A stretch of 64,000 bases of DNA from Symbiodinium natans (lineage: Eukaryota > Sar > Dinophyceae > Suessiales > Symbiodiniaceae): positions 43,501 through 107,500 of the forward strand of contig CAJNDS010002134.1 in the NCBI GenBank assembly GCA_905221605.1, written 5' to 3'. Position 1 is the first letter of the stretch; each line of letters begins with the position of its first letter. The notes beneath the pieces are model-generated. The model saw only the letters and a program-made list of their open reading frames with translations, ran no database searches and had not been told where the DNA came from. Both the position numbers and the translations under genes were made by a program. Below are positions 37,736 to 47,689 of this stretch, piece after piece.

Positions 37736-37935
37736 GAAGCCCTGAACCGGGTCTTCAAGGTCTTTCGGAGTTGGGAACTGGGATGTGGGCGAACTCCTCC
37801 CCGGGACTTGGGATTTGGGAATTTGCCTGTTCTTCAGTAAACCTCTGAACCATGACCACGCCCCCATCAAAAAGAAAGCTGCGCACCCTAAACCCCGAAA
37901 AACCTCAAACCCCCAGTCGTCCAATCCCCCTGGCC

Positions 37936-38216
37936 CTTAGTAGGGAATGAGGGCCCTATTTAAAAAAAAAAAAAAACGAATATATGTATGTATATAATAT
38001 AATATAATACAATACAATACAATATAATATAATTTAATTTAATTTAATACAATATAATACAATATAATATAATAAAATACAATATAATATAATACAATAT
38101 AGTACAATATAATATCATATCATATCATATAATATAATATAATACATACATATATACATATATACCCTTTAGGGATTATATAAAAAGGCCCTAATTCTCT
38201 CATTCCCTACTAAGAA
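37936..38216. mobile_element. Family-C element expanded by an AT microsatellite
   Basis: CCTTAGTAGGGAATGAGGGC and AATTCTCTCATTCCCTACTA form the TIRs. AATAT/AATAC repeats fill about 190 bp between them. It abuts exon 38246-38305. Confidence 0.78.
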
Positions 38217-38245
38217 CCGGCCAGCAATTTCGCCTCGGGCGCCAC

Positions 38246-38305
38246 CTCTGCGGCCGCGGGCTGCGTGGGCTCCGTGGCCGTGGCGGTGGGAGCTGGTGCA
38301 GGCAC
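38246..38305 (-). CDS. Linker exon after WWE domain C
   Basis: 20 codons, VPAPAPTATATEPTQPAAAE, after CAAAG. GT donor. A family-C element abuts its left side. Confidence 0.5.
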
Positions 38306-40796
38306 CTTTGGGGCTTTTAAAGGCTTAGGATTTGGGGTTTTGGGGGGTTTGGTTTAGGATTTGGGGTTTTGGGGTTTTGGGTTTAGGATTGGGGTTTAGG
38401 GTTTACGGTTTAGGGTTTAGGGTTTACGGTGCGGGGTGGGTTGAGGGTAGGTTTTGGGGTGTTGGTGAGTTCTTTGGGGGGATCTCAATCTCCACACCGA
38501 ATTCTGAACCCTGAACATCCCTCAACCCTAAGCCCCTAGAAGTAGGCACCTCTCCACCCTCCAGCGCGATCATCCACTGCTCCCCAGTGGTGAGGTTGGT
38601 CTGCACCAGCCGGACCTCGGGTTTGGGGCCTTTTTAAGGGGCCTGGAGGTGCTTCAGGTGGTTCATGGTTGTGTCTACGCTTTCGAGTGCAGGGTTTTCG
38701 GGTGCTTTGGGTTTTCAGTTCCGAGTTTAGGATTCTGGGGGCTGGCTGGGCGTAGAATTTAGGGCATGAGAATCGCAATGACGTCTCTTGGGTGTCGGAA
38801 GGCAGGTTGTGGGGGCGAAGTGTCTGCCTTGAAGGCTTGAGGGCATGGCAGTTGTGAATATAGTTCTGTTGCCCTTAGACAAAGTCACGTCTTCATGTCT
38901 TCGCGTCTTCGCGCCGAAAAACGCGCACCCCTAAGGACATCAACGCTAAACCCGAGACCCTAAACCCTACTTACAGACACAAAACTCAACACTGCGTTGG
39001 GGCGGGATGTGGAAGACCCTCTCAGCTCAAACCGTCCTTAGAACCGCTACTACAAGCTTAGTTGGAGTTTAGGGTCTGTCCTTCACAAGTAGAAGAAGCC
39101 AACCAACCGTCTGGGTGAAGCTGCAAGTATGGCTCGGAATGTTCCAAAAACCTTACAATCCTACTGCGTGGCAAACTCAACCCAAGCCCTAAAATCCTGA
39201 ACCCCAAACCTGCGCTCTTCAGCTCGGCCAGCGGCGACATCCACTTCGAACTCACAGCCATTGACGAAGTAGCCTCGGGCTTAGAGTATAGGGTTTAGGG
39301 TTCAGGGTTTAGGGTTTAGGGTCTTAGGGCGTTTTGAAGTTTAGGTTTGGGAGCACTTGGCCCATCACGCAAGGTGCGACAAAGCGGCTGATGCTTAGAT
39401 TCTGATGCTGGGAGAGATCTCGCGAGCTGCCCAAAGCGGTAAACCTGTACCTCGATTTGCCTACAGCTTAGTAATTACGGGGTATACCCCGTAAAAAGCA
39501 GGGCTCCAACACTAGATAATGTTTTGCCTGAAGTAGGGTTCTTCGTGTGGTTACCCTTCGGTACGTACCCCGAAACTCCCCAAGACCCGAAAAACCCTAA
39601 ACTCTAAAACCTAAACCCTAAACACTCTGAACCCTACACCCTAAACCCTAAACACCCTACCCCATAAACCCTGAACCCTAAACCCTAAACACCCTAAAAC
39701 CAAAAGGAGCCATGCAGGTCGAGGCCCCGGCGCACCACCTCCTGGCCCGAGGCCAAGGCCGAAAGCAGCTGCCGCTCAGCCTCCTGCTTGGGATCAGAGG
39801 CTTGGGAGTGGGGATGGTTGGAGGGTTGGGGGGGGGGGGGTTGGGGGGGTAAGTTGGGGGGGTAAGTTGGGGGGGTAAGTTGGGGGGGTAAGTTGGGGGG
39901 GTAAGTTGGGGGGGTAAGTTGGGGGGGTTGGGCGGGTTGGGGTTTAGGGCTTGTTTTGGGGATCAGAGGCTTGGGAATCTGGCGTTTAGGGCTTTGCTTC
40001 GGGAGTTTGGGAGTTTGGGCATTCAGATCACAGGCTTCGGGGAATCTAGGGGATTTTGAGGGCTTAAGTTTAGGGAATTTGGGGGATTCAGGGTCTCGAG
40101 GGGCGCTTCAGGGTTTCTTTGAGCCGCAGAGGGCTTGTCATTAAACATTAAAGCTGTGCAATAAAGCCGGGTGAATGCAAGCGTACAAGAGATTCTAGTT
40201 GTGACATTATGGACAGCGTCTTGTGTTGATCGTATCTTAGACTAACAACCCATGAACCTTCAGGAATCCCAAAACCCAAAATCTTAAATCCTAAATCCTA
40301 AACCCTAAACCTTAAACCCGAAACCCTAACCCGAAGCCTCTAAGATTGGGCAACCTCCCCCGCCTCGCCAGGCTCCAGCCATTGCTCCGACGCCTCCGAC
40401 TCGCGGCGCGAATCTGGCCGAAGTGTGAGTGCGGTTGGGGGGGCGGGGAGGGGGGGGTTTGGGTTTAGAGAGTTTAGGGTTGAGAGTTTAGGGTGTTGAG
40501 TTTAGGGTTGAGAGTTTAGGGCTTTGAGTTTAGGGTTTAGAGTTTAGGGTTTGGGGGGGTGAACATGAATTGCTTCAACCGAAGCAGGGTACCGGCTCCT
40601 ATAAGTCTAGTTAAGTTCGAGTGGATCTTCTGGAAAAGTACTAGCAAACACGACGCTCTGCGCTTCAAACTGCTTTGGGCTTCAGGGCGTTTAGGGCTTT
40701 AGGATGCTTGGTCTAAATGGCCTGGAAGGTCGGGAGCCTCTGTCTCGGCAGCTTGAGGGTCGCTGGAATTCCTGAGGCTCACTTGGGCACAGAGAC

Positions 40797-40858
<62 letters not shown>

Positions 40859-43800
40859 GGGAGGGAGAAGAGGGAGAGGAGAGGGAGAGGGAGAGGGAGA
40901 GAGAGGAGAGGGAGAGGGAGAGGAGAGAGAGAGAGGAGAGGGAGAGGGAGAGAGAGAGGAGGAGAGGGGCGGGGGGGGGGGGCATTTTGGCTTTAATTGT
41001 TGTGATTTTGGATATTGCACTTACTAGTGTTCTTCTTGTCCGTATTACTAGAGGCTTGTGGTTTTAAGTCTAGGGCCACGCAGAGGCGGATCAGTTCAGA
41101 GCCAATGCCGTGCCAATCAACTCTTGGTTTACCCTAAACCCTAAACCCTAAACCCTAAACCCTAAACCCTAAACCCTAAACCCTAAACCCTAAACCCTAA
41201 ACCCTAAACCCTAAACCCTAAACCCTAAACCCTAAACCCTAAACCCTAAACCCTAAACCCTAAACCCTACCCTAAACCCTAAACCCTAAACCCTAAACCC
41301 TAAACCCTAAACCCTACACCGAATGATGATGCAGCCTGTGGCTGCGGATGCCTCCATCGCTCGCTTCGGCAAAGATTCTGCGAAGTATGCAGTTCTGACT
41401 GAACCAGGATGGCACGCAAAGTTTCTATAATGAATTATATTACTTCAAATACTATACTTACTACAATTACCAGAGTTACTCTAGTTACTGGAATCCCTGT
41501 AATTACTATAGTTACTATAAGTACTATAGTTACTGGAATTGCTATATTTGCTATGATTGCTATTCTATAATCACCATCAACAACAACGAAGTTTGGGGGC
41601 GGGACCAGAAAATGCGCTGCCTCTTCCCAGACTCGCGGCTCAGCTGCTCCTGTCCGAGCACCAGGGTCTTATCAGGCTTGAGGTCGTAGTGTTTAGGGAC
41701 TCTTTGGTAGGACCACTCAACAAGGGAAACTTGATTTTGAACCAACCCTGCCTGCATGGGCCGGGGGAAAGCCAACAAAAGCCTACAGCCCTGGGACGTT
41801 CATCCCACAAGGTCCCTAACATTCATCGTAGACACCAAGACCTTGAGCTTGTGAGGTTTTGATATGCATTCCCTTCCACCACACCCCGAAGCCGAGGTTT
41901 GGAAGCCCTAATATGCTTCAGGATCCCGAGTCTCAAGGAATGGGGTCGGGTGGTAGCGAGGGCTTTGGGTTTGGGGCCTACTGAAAGTTGCCGAGCAAGC
42001 GTGAGATGTCAGCCCTGCATAAGGCAGCAGAGCAATGTCAGGGAAGCACCAAACCCTGAATCCTAAACGGCTTGTTTTAAAAGAAAAAAAGCCAACAGAA
42101 TAAGAACGAACAATGTCCCCTGAGACGTTCATCTCTCACAGGTTCTGACCCAAACAAGACTGCACCTCAATCGCAATCCTCAACGACAGGCTCAGCACAG
42201 CCTGAACCCATGAATTCCTACAAATGCTAGTACTGTGACTGCTGCGCTTACTATTCAATTAGCAAGAACCGAGTACCCCCCTATCCGCTAAGTCCACGGC
42301 TTTCCTGATCTGCTGGATTTCATCACTTGTTGTGATATGTTCCTAGTTTTATAACAGAAGTAGCTTCACACGAGCTGCTTCTGAGACTGTCATAAAACTA
42401 GGAAGATATCACAACAAGTGATGAAACAAAAACATCTACGAATGCTATTCCCTAAACCCTAAACCCTAAACCCTAACCCCCAAAACCCTAAGCGCCCAAA
42501 AGCCCGAAGAGGTCTCGGGGCAGGACCCAGATGGTGAGGTCCACCTCGTAGGACTTCCCCTGGATACCAGCCCAGGAGCTCGTTCGGGGTTTTACGGCTT
42601 GGGGGGGTTGAGGGGTTTAGGGTTTAGGATTGCGGGTTTAGGGTTTAGGATTGAGGGTTTAGGGTTTAGGATTTAGGGCTTAGGGCTTAGGGCTTAGGGT
42701 GGAGGATATAGGGTTTTTGGGTTTAGGGTTTTGGGTTTTGGGTTTCGGGGCCTCGGCGGCTTAAGGGTAAGTTTTGACCCCAAGCCCACTCCGCACCCCA
42801 GACTGGAACTGCGCTCCGCGGTGCAAGATTGGGAGCTTACTTGGAGGTTCATGGGTAGTTGTAAGTGGGGGTTGCAAGTAGGGGAACTAGACTAGAACCT
42901 TATTTAGGGTACTTATAACCCTACTTAGAACTGTTCCCTTGAACCTCCAAGTAGGGTTCTGACCTAGCCTTCCTGCCCGTTTTGAGGGCATCTCTGGCCT
43001 GATTCACGAACAGCTTTCATGCCACTTTACCAAAACTCTACCCCCGAACATCAACACCCCAAAGCCCTTAACCCTAAAAGCCCTAAGCCAAAGACGCCGG
43101 GTGTAAGAACTGCCGGTGAGCTCATGATTTTGGGGTTAGGGACGCACTTGACTCATGCGCTGCGCTCCTAGGTAAAGCCCCAGGTAAAGCCTCTGCCCTG
43201 GACCCCCAGCAATCAAACTTGAAACTCTCAGGTCTGCAAGTCTTTCGAGCTCAGCATCTGAAATGCTTGACCCCTTAAACTCTGACACCTTGACCCCAAA
43301 CCCGGAAACCCCTGTGGAACAAAAGCAGTAATATAGGGCCCTAATAATTAAAGCAGGGTAGAATTACAAAGGGACCCTAAGGGAATATGATTAGTAATTA
43401 TCCCCACCCCTATACCCCTAAACCCTAAACCCTAAACCCTAAACCCTAAACCCTAAACCCTAAACCCTAAACCCTAAACCCTAAACCCTAAACCCTAAAC
43501 CCTAAACCCTAAACCCTAAACCCTAAACCCAACGAGGGGCTTTGAGAGTAGCCAGCCTCGAGAGTGTACTCCATGCGCTCATCCCCGCAGTAGTAGGCGA
43601 CCAGGAGCTGTGCGCTGACCTCCGGGTCCAGGCTCTTCCAGACGTCGGAGGACTCCTGCGCGTTCGGAGTTGAGAATTCAGGATAAAAGGTTTAGGGTTT
43701 AGGGTTTAGGGTTTAGGGTTCAGGGCTTAGGGTTTAGGGTTTAGGGTGCAGCGAGGGGGCGGGGGGGGGGGGGGGGGGGTTTGGGGGTTCAGCGCTTTAG

Positions 43801-46800
43801 GACTTGGAGGGGTTGGGGCTACAGTACAGGGGGAGGGGGGGGAGGCGCCTTGAGGAGGGAGTGGGACGATTGGACGCTCTAAACTCATAGGGTTCTTAAG
43901 GGAAGGGGGTTAATACTCCCCACTACTCCCAAAGGCTCCCTAAGCTCCCCTAAGGTTCCCTGGTACCTACCCCCCGATGAACCCCCCTCCCTTAAGAACC
44001 CCATAGTAAACAAACCCTGAACTCAACGACCCCTTGTACACCGCTTTCCCAAAATAGGGGTACCGCTATTCTAAGAGAATCCCCTTTAAGCGACCCCAAA
44101 AAGAAGTACCCCCATTTTCGGAACTCCCCATATGACCAGCTGCACTTCATCTCCAAGAAGAAGGTCGGGCCTAGTGATCCCAATCCGCTCGAGCAAATTC
44201 CAGAACAAGAGCCCTGAACCCTGAACCCCAAGCCATAAAAACCCTAAACCCTAAACCCCCACCCGCCTCAATAAGCCACTCTCCACCTCGGCTGGGGCAG
44301 GGATCTGGCTTGCCCCCCCAAGACCTCATGAAGACCCCGAAGAAGGAAATGTAAAACCCTAGCCCCAAAGAATAATACCAAAGGCCAAAAATCCAAAAAC
44401 TACCCTACGAAAGACCTGCAACCCTCAACACCCACGCCCCTGAGGCACCATCTTGGTCAATCCCCCCCCCCCCCACTGCGACACAACTTGCGCAGCTGCC
44501 TGTTAACTCCAATCGCCCTCGCTCTCTCGCGCTTTACCAAACCCTAGGTCATGAGTGCCCAAGCAACCCTAAACCCTAAACCCTAAACCCTAAACCCTAA
44601 ACCCTAAACCCTAAACGAAACCGCCAACCCCTCCCGGCCCTTGCTCGCACCGAAGCCCTCTGGGACTGGGGCCGAGGTAGACCTCCGGTGCAGCTGCCAT
44701 GTCCTCTCTGCTAACCAGCTTCGGAATTTAGGGTTTAGGGTTTAGGGTTTAGAGTTTAGGGTTTAGGGTTTAGGGCTACTTGGAGGTTCATATGGGTAGT
44801 TATAAGTAGGGTAGACAAGTACCCTAAATAAGGGTTACAAGTACAGCTGCCCTACTTATAACCCCACTTATTGCTACCCATGAACCTCCAAGTACATTTG
44901 ACACAGACCTCTTGGGACTTTTCGGCACTTGGGTTGCCCAAGTGACGGTTCCCAAACCTTTTCAAGTGTCCAGAGTGCCTGTACCATGGTGAAGAAGGAA
45001 GCTGACTCCCTAACACCCTCTGGAAGCTCGGTGCAGGGCTATGTCCGTATGACATACATATGTGCATATATAATCTGTACATACACACGCACATGCATGT
45101 AAAATGCAATCGTTCGATCTCTACTTCGCGGTGCCTTTTGGGGCACCCGAATTGATGAAAGGGGAATCGTGATGTAAGCATCTGACAACTTCTTCTTAAG
45201 TCACTGCTCAAGGCCCTCAGTCTAATGTATGGGGGCCTGCATAATTACAATAGGGTTTTGGGGTATCATAGTAGAATTACATAGGGACCATAAGTACAAT
45301 TAGGTAGTTCTTCCGACCCCCTATCGTAGGCTTCAGAGGCCCTCCGCCCTCCTCCTGGCCAGCCAGCTCCGTTTGTGCCTCGGACGCTTCAAACCAGCAG
45401 ATGCGGCATTGCCTCCGGGGGAACATTCATTGAGAGAGAGGCTTTAGGGTTGAGGATTGAGGGTTGAGGGTTTAGGGTTAGGGTTTAGGGTTTAGGGTTT
45501 AGGGTTTAGGGTTGAGGGTTGAGGGTTGAGGGTTGAGGGTTTAGGGTTTAGGGTTTAGGGTTTAGGGTTTAGGGTTTGGGGTTTAGGGTTTAGGGTTTAG
45601 GGTTTAGGGTTTAGGGTTTAGGGTTTAGGGTTTAGGGTTTAGGGTTTAGGGTTTAGGGTTTAGGGTTTAGGGTTTAGGGTTGGAGCCTAGCCTAAACCCT
45701 AAACTCCCTAAACCCTAAACCGATGACTGGGGCAAGGCTTTGGAAGGCGGCCGTGCTTTTTAAAGTTCCAGGGTAGTTCTAAGTAGGGTTGAAAGTTCCA
45801 GGGTAGTGAAAAGTAGGATTAGAATACGTACCCTAAGTTAGGGTTATAAGTATAGGTACCCCACGAAAAACCCTACTTATAACTACCCAAGTATGGCCAG
45901 AACCCCGAACTTAGCTCTACTTTTCATCACATTGGGGTTTTCCAGCTGCATCGGGTAGCGCACGCCTAGGAGCCTTGCGGTGAGTCATGGGTTCAAGTCT
46001 TGCACGCAAAGGCCGAATACCCGAAGCCCTAAACCCTAAACCCTAAACCCTCAAAACCACCACCAGGTGGGGGGGGGGGGGGGGTGTGGCGGTCGCCTTC
46101 CAGTTTGCTGGTCCGTCTGCGTCTGGCTGTAGAAGTCCACGTGGTAGCTGTTGTTGAAACTGGAGTAGGAAGCCTGCACGGGTTTAGGGTTTAGGGCTTA
46201 GGGTTGAGGGTTTAGGGTTTAGGGTTTAGGGTTTAGGGTTTGGGGTTTGGGGTTTGGGGTTTAGGGTTTAGGGTTAGGGTTTAGGGTTTAGGGTTTAGGG
46301 TTTAGGGTTTAGGGTTTAGGGTTTAGGGTTCTAAACGAGGTTCCTATTCTAGGTAGCTTGTAATACCCCGCCTTCTCAGAAGGACCCCCAAACGGGGTGC
46401 CTAAAAGGGACAACCGTAAATCGGCTCTCATCCTCACACACGCACCCTGTTCCAAGCTCCCTCCACAAACCCTTCAAGGATTCAGGGTTTCGAATTCAGA
46501 TGCCCACCTCAGTCTGTCCGCCGTAGTACTCCTCGAGGAGTCTTTGGCTGGTCTCCTCAGCTATGGGCTTTTGCATGGAGTGAAGATGCTTACTTGGAGG
46601 TTCGTTGGGTAGACATACATTTGGTTAACAATAGCAGATAACAAGGTTATCACTAGAGATATCCTAATCATAACGCTACGTATAACTACCCATCTACCTC
46701 CAGGTAGGGCTTCAGGAGATTCTCAAGCTTTGTAGAGGTCAAGAACTTAGGGGGTGCAAAGAAGTTATTCCGGCGTCGTCATGTCGCCAGAGCGGGGCCT

Positions 46801-47525
46801 CCAACAAAACCGACGTCAGGGTTTGGGGTTTAGGGTTTAGGGTTTAGGGTTTAGGGTTTAGGGTTTAGGGTTTAGGGTTTAGGGTTTAGGGTTTAGGGCC
46901 TAGGGTTTAGGGTTTAGGGTTTAGGGTTAGGGTTTAGGGTTTAGGGTTTAGGGTTTAGGTGTAGGGTTTAGGGTTTAGGGTGGATTGTTTAGGGGTTTGG
47001 GGCCTAGGTGTTCAAGGTTAAAACCGTCAACAACTGATGCAACAGACCCCGCGCAGCCTGGTCCAAGGCGATCCAGTCATCTTGTGCTACCTGGGGGCTG
47101 CCGAAATATTCCTGGGGTCCTTGTTAAAAGGGGATCCGACGAATTGGGGATCTATGTTGGGGGCACCTGAAAGTCAGGGATCAGCCTGCGCTGTTCCGGG
47201 CTTCGGGCCTCTTCCCCAAGACCGTCAACAGGCAAGATCAGGCAAGACCCGTCGGGGAACCCTAAACCCTAAACCCTCAACCCTAAACCCTAAACCCCAA
47301 ACCCTAAACCCTAAACCCTAAACCCAAGTTAAGTCCTACAGTAATCACCAAGGGTAACTACACTTATAAACGTGTATTTAAGGCACTTATAACCCTACTT
47401 ATAGCTACCCACGAACCTTCAAGTAAGGGTTTGAGGTTTAGGGTTTGGGGCCCCTCTTTTGGGGGGGCTTAAGATTGGGACAACGAGGCGGCCTCCACAC
47501 GCCACTCCCCACGTGGCCAAGCTGC
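38246..47525 (-). CDS. WWE-domain protein, multi-exon gene (extent uncertain)
   Basis: Exons read right to left give WWE domains, modules that bind poly- or iso-ADP-ribose and are common in ubiquitin ligases and PARPs. Domain A: APLWRHDDA, EETSQRLLEEYYGGQTE, SYSSFNNSYHVDFYSQTQ, TDQQTGRQCRICW. Domain B: SSDVWKSLDPEVSAQLLVAY, then GKSYEVDLTIW. Domain C: SEQWLEPGEAGE, EAERQLLSALASGQEVV, YFVNGCEFEVDV, VRLVQTNLTTGEQWMIAL. Each contains the W, the helix, Y/FxVD(F/L) and Q(T)NxxTG elements, and most consecutive joins keep phase. Further Pro/Ala linkers follow downstream. Where the protein starts, and whether the RING and EF-hand exons to the right belong to it, cannot be settled here. Confidence 0.7.
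38550..38615 (-). CDS. WWE exon VRLVQTNLTTGEQWMIALEG
   Basis: 22 codons in phase 0. QTNLTTGEQW is the WWE signature QxNxxTGxxR/W. Acceptor CCGAG, donor GTGCCT. Confidence 0.75.
39236..39273 (-). CDS. WWE exon YFVNGCEFEVDV
   Basis: A split Gly codon joins it to 39711-39783. FEVDV followed by VRLVQTN restores the VD(F)xxxxQxN spacing. GC donor. Confidence 0.7.
39711..39783 (-). CDS. WWE helix exon EAERQLLSALASGQEVVRRG
   Basis: 24 codons plus one base, continuing LDLH. Acceptor CAAGCAG, GC donor. Equivalent to the conserved SxxIExAYxxG helix. Confidence 0.7.
39822..39935. repeat. GGGGGGGTAAGTT 13-mer tandem repeat
   Basis: Seven copies after a run of ten G. Each unit holds GGTAAGT, a 5'-splice-site-like word, and a G7 run. 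Confidence 0.9.
40347..40414 (-). CDS. WWE exon SRRESEASEQWLEPGEAGE
   Basis: Acceptor TTCGGCCAG, split Asp codon, Trp at the position expected for the second W, and a GT donor. Confidence 0.6.
40460..40556. repeat. Degenerate GAGTTTAGGGTTT repeats
   Basis: Telomere units alternating with GAGTTTAGGG over about 100 bases. Confidence 0.75.
40793..40970. repeat. GA/GGAGA purine microsatellite
   Basis: About 175 bases of AGAG then GGGAGA repeats. Open frames (RE or SL repeats) are artefacts. Confidence 0.95.
41132..41320. repeat. CCCTAAA array
   Basis: About 27 units with one three-base slip, left of exon 41322-41385. Confidence 0.93.
41322..41385 (-). CDS. WWE-region exon NLCRSERWRHPQPQAASSF
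   Basis: Acceptor ATACTTCGCAG and donor GTGTAG. The Trp-containing frame joins the next exon in phase (G|AT). Another frame is also open. Confidence 0.45.
41610..41660 (-). CDS. Probable exon AAEPRVWEEAAHFL
   Basis: Acceptor GCTCGGACAG and GTCCCG donor give AAEPRVWEEAAHFL, which follows ADISRLLG in phase. The overlapping frame EQLSRESGKRQRIFW is also open. Ends approximate. Confidence 0.4.
41982..42014 (-). CDS. Exon ADISRLLGNF
   Basis: Acceptor GCCTTATGCAG. The split Gly codon matches LFG of the preceding exon. The donor could be GTAGGC or an earlier GC. Confidence 0.5.
42318..42426. repeat. Long hairpin, near-perfect inverted repeat
   Basis: TTTCATCACTTGTTGTGATA at the left edge and its complement at the right edge. 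The arms continue through CCTAGTTTTAT and GAAGC/AGCT to a loop of about 15 nt; roughly 45-bp stem. Confidence 0.85.
42504..42559 (-). CDS. WWE exon GKSYEVDLTIWVLPRDLF
   Basis: 18 codons plus two bases. YEVDL is the WWE strand. Acceptor GGTATCCAG, GC donor. CCCTAAA left, TTTAGGG right. Confidence 0.7.
42598..42760. repeat. Degenerate TTTAGGG array
   Basis: Mixed TTTAGGG, TTTAGGA and CTTAGGG units right of exon 42504-42559; CCCTAAA at 42449-42480 lies left. Confidence 0.85.
42838..42955. mobile_element. Family-A inverted-repeat element
   Basis: TTACTTGGAGGTTCATGGGT to TTGAACCTCCAAGTAGGG, about 118 bp. Confidence 0.8.
43319..43413. mobile_element. Family-E element
   Basis: AAAGGGACCCTAAGGGAATA, TGATTAGTAATTATCCCCAC. 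Confidence 0.55.
43416..43530. repeat. CCCTAAA array
   Basis: Sixteen perfect units left of exon 43557-43655; TTTAGGG at 43690-43750 on its right. Confidence 0.93.
43557..43655 (-). CDS. WWE exon SSDVWKSLDPEVSAQLLVAY
   Basis: 33 codons in phase 0, ending YCGDERMEYTLE. Contains the second conserved Trp and the helix. Acceptor GCGCAG, donor GCTGGC. CCCTAAA left, TTTAGGG right. Confidence 0.75.
43890..44008. mobile_element. Inverted-repeat element, family J
   Basis: CATAGGGTTCTTAAGGGAAG and ACCCCCCTCCCTTAAGAACC; a 119-bp palindromic unit. Confidence 0.65.
44047..44132. mobile_element. Family-F element, opposite orientation
   Basis: CCAAAATAGGGGTACCGCTA through AAGCGACCCCAAAAAGAAGT to TTTTCGGAACTCCCC. 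Confidence 0.6.
44565..44618. repeat. CCCTAAA array
   Basis: Seven units left of exon 44629-44682; TTTAGGG at 44727-44775 on its right. Confidence 0.9.
44629..44682 (-). CDS. Linker exon STSAPVPEGFGASKGRE
   Basis: Joins EEGG of the previous exon through a split Gly. GT donor. Between CCCTAAA and TTTAGGG arrays. Confidence 0.55.
44776..44895. mobile_element. Family-A inverted-repeat element
   Basis: CTACTTGGAGGTTCATATGG to CTACCCATGAACCTCCAAGT, about 120 bp, adjoining a TTTAGGG array. Confidence 0.82.
45222..45326. mobile_element. Family-E element
   Basis: TAGGGTTTTGGGGTATCATA, ACATAGGGACCATAAGTACA, CTTCCGACCCCCTAT. It abuts exon 45341-45412. Confidence 0.62.
45341..45412 (-). CDS. WWE end exon QCRICWFEASEAQTELAGQE
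   Basis: The split Arg codon joins it to QTDQQTG so that GRQCRICW ends the WWE fold. Then EGG and a GC donor. Only two Cys are present, so a RING-CH reading was dropped. Confidence 0.7.
45442..45682. repeat. TTTAGGG/GGGTTGA array
   Basis: About 34 units, with a homogenised block of four GGGTTGA. Right of exon 45341-45412. Confidence 0.93.
45760..45895. mobile_element. Family-A element, degenerate
   Basis: AAGTTCCAGGGTAGTTCTAAGT is partly duplicated at the left; CCCTACTTATAACTACCCA at the right. Confidence 0.6.
46097..46173 (-). CDS. WWE exon SYSSFNNSYHVDFYSQTQTD
   Basis: 25 codons plus two bases: YHVDFYSQTQTDQQTG is the WWE core. Acceptor CGTGCAG, GC donor. CCCTAAA left, TTTAGGG right. Confidence 0.82.
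46183..46330. repeat. TTTAGGG array
   Basis: About 21 units right of exon 46097-46173; CCCTAAA at 46028-46050 on its left. Confidence 0.92.
46508..46560 (-). CDS. WWE helix exon EETSQRLLEEYYGGQTE
   Basis: 17 codons, split Ala at the start, GT donor. A family-A element lies just 30 bases upstream of the acceptor and fills the intron. Confidence 0.78.
46591..46708. mobile_element. Family-A element filling a WWE-gene intron
   Basis: TACTTGGAGGTTCGTTGGGT to ACTACCCATCTACCTCCAGG. It occupies most of the 210-nt intron between exons 46508-46560 and 46771-46798. Confidence 0.75.
46771..46798 (-). CDS. WWE exon APLWRHDDA
   Basis: First Trp of the WWE fold. 28 nt with a GA donor (GAATAA) required for the phase into EETSQ. 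Confidence 0.7.
46815..46985. repeat. TTTAGGG array
   Basis: About 24 units right of exon 46771-46798. Confidence 0.92.
47025..47080 (-). CDS. Exon DWIALDQAARGLLHQLLT
   Basis: 18 codons after two bases of a split codon, GTTTTA donor. Phase 0 into APLWRHDD. A family-F element abuts the right side. Confidence 0.6.
47090..47172. mobile_element. Family-F element
   Basis: CTGCCGAAATATTCCTGGGG, GTTAAAAGGGGATCCGACGA, TTGGGGGCACC. Confidence 0.58.
47330..47427. mobile_element. Family-A element, right half
   Basis: Ends CTTATAGCTACCCACGAACC TTCAAGTAAG; left TIR eroded. Confidence 0.6.
47493..47525 (-). CDS. Exon AAWPRGEWRVE
   Basis: 11 codons with two Trp, WWE-like, between CCGCGAG and a GC donor. 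The phase to 47025-47080 is not closed. Confidence 0.4.
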
Positions 47526-47689
47526 CTCGCGGGTGCATGCAGGCTTGGCTTTCGGGTTTAGGGTCTAGGGTTTCGGGTTTCGGGTTTAGGGTTCAGGGTT
47601 TAGGGTTTAGGGTTTAGGGTTTTAAGGTTTAGGGCTTAGGGTGTAGGGTTTAGGGCCTATAGGGTTTCGGGTCTAGGGTTTTGGGCCCC

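Noticed and set aside
40691..41067. RE-repeat and SL-repeat proteins
   Set aside because: GA/GGAGA microsatellite.
45341..45412. RING-CH (MARCH-type) finger from CRICW
   Set aside because: Only two Cys, and the splice phase shows it is the end of a WWE domain.
45945..46012. tRNA-like segment (TAGCGCACGC ... GGTTCAAGTCT)
   Set aside because: Box A and B words are present but the T-stem and acceptor stem do not pair.
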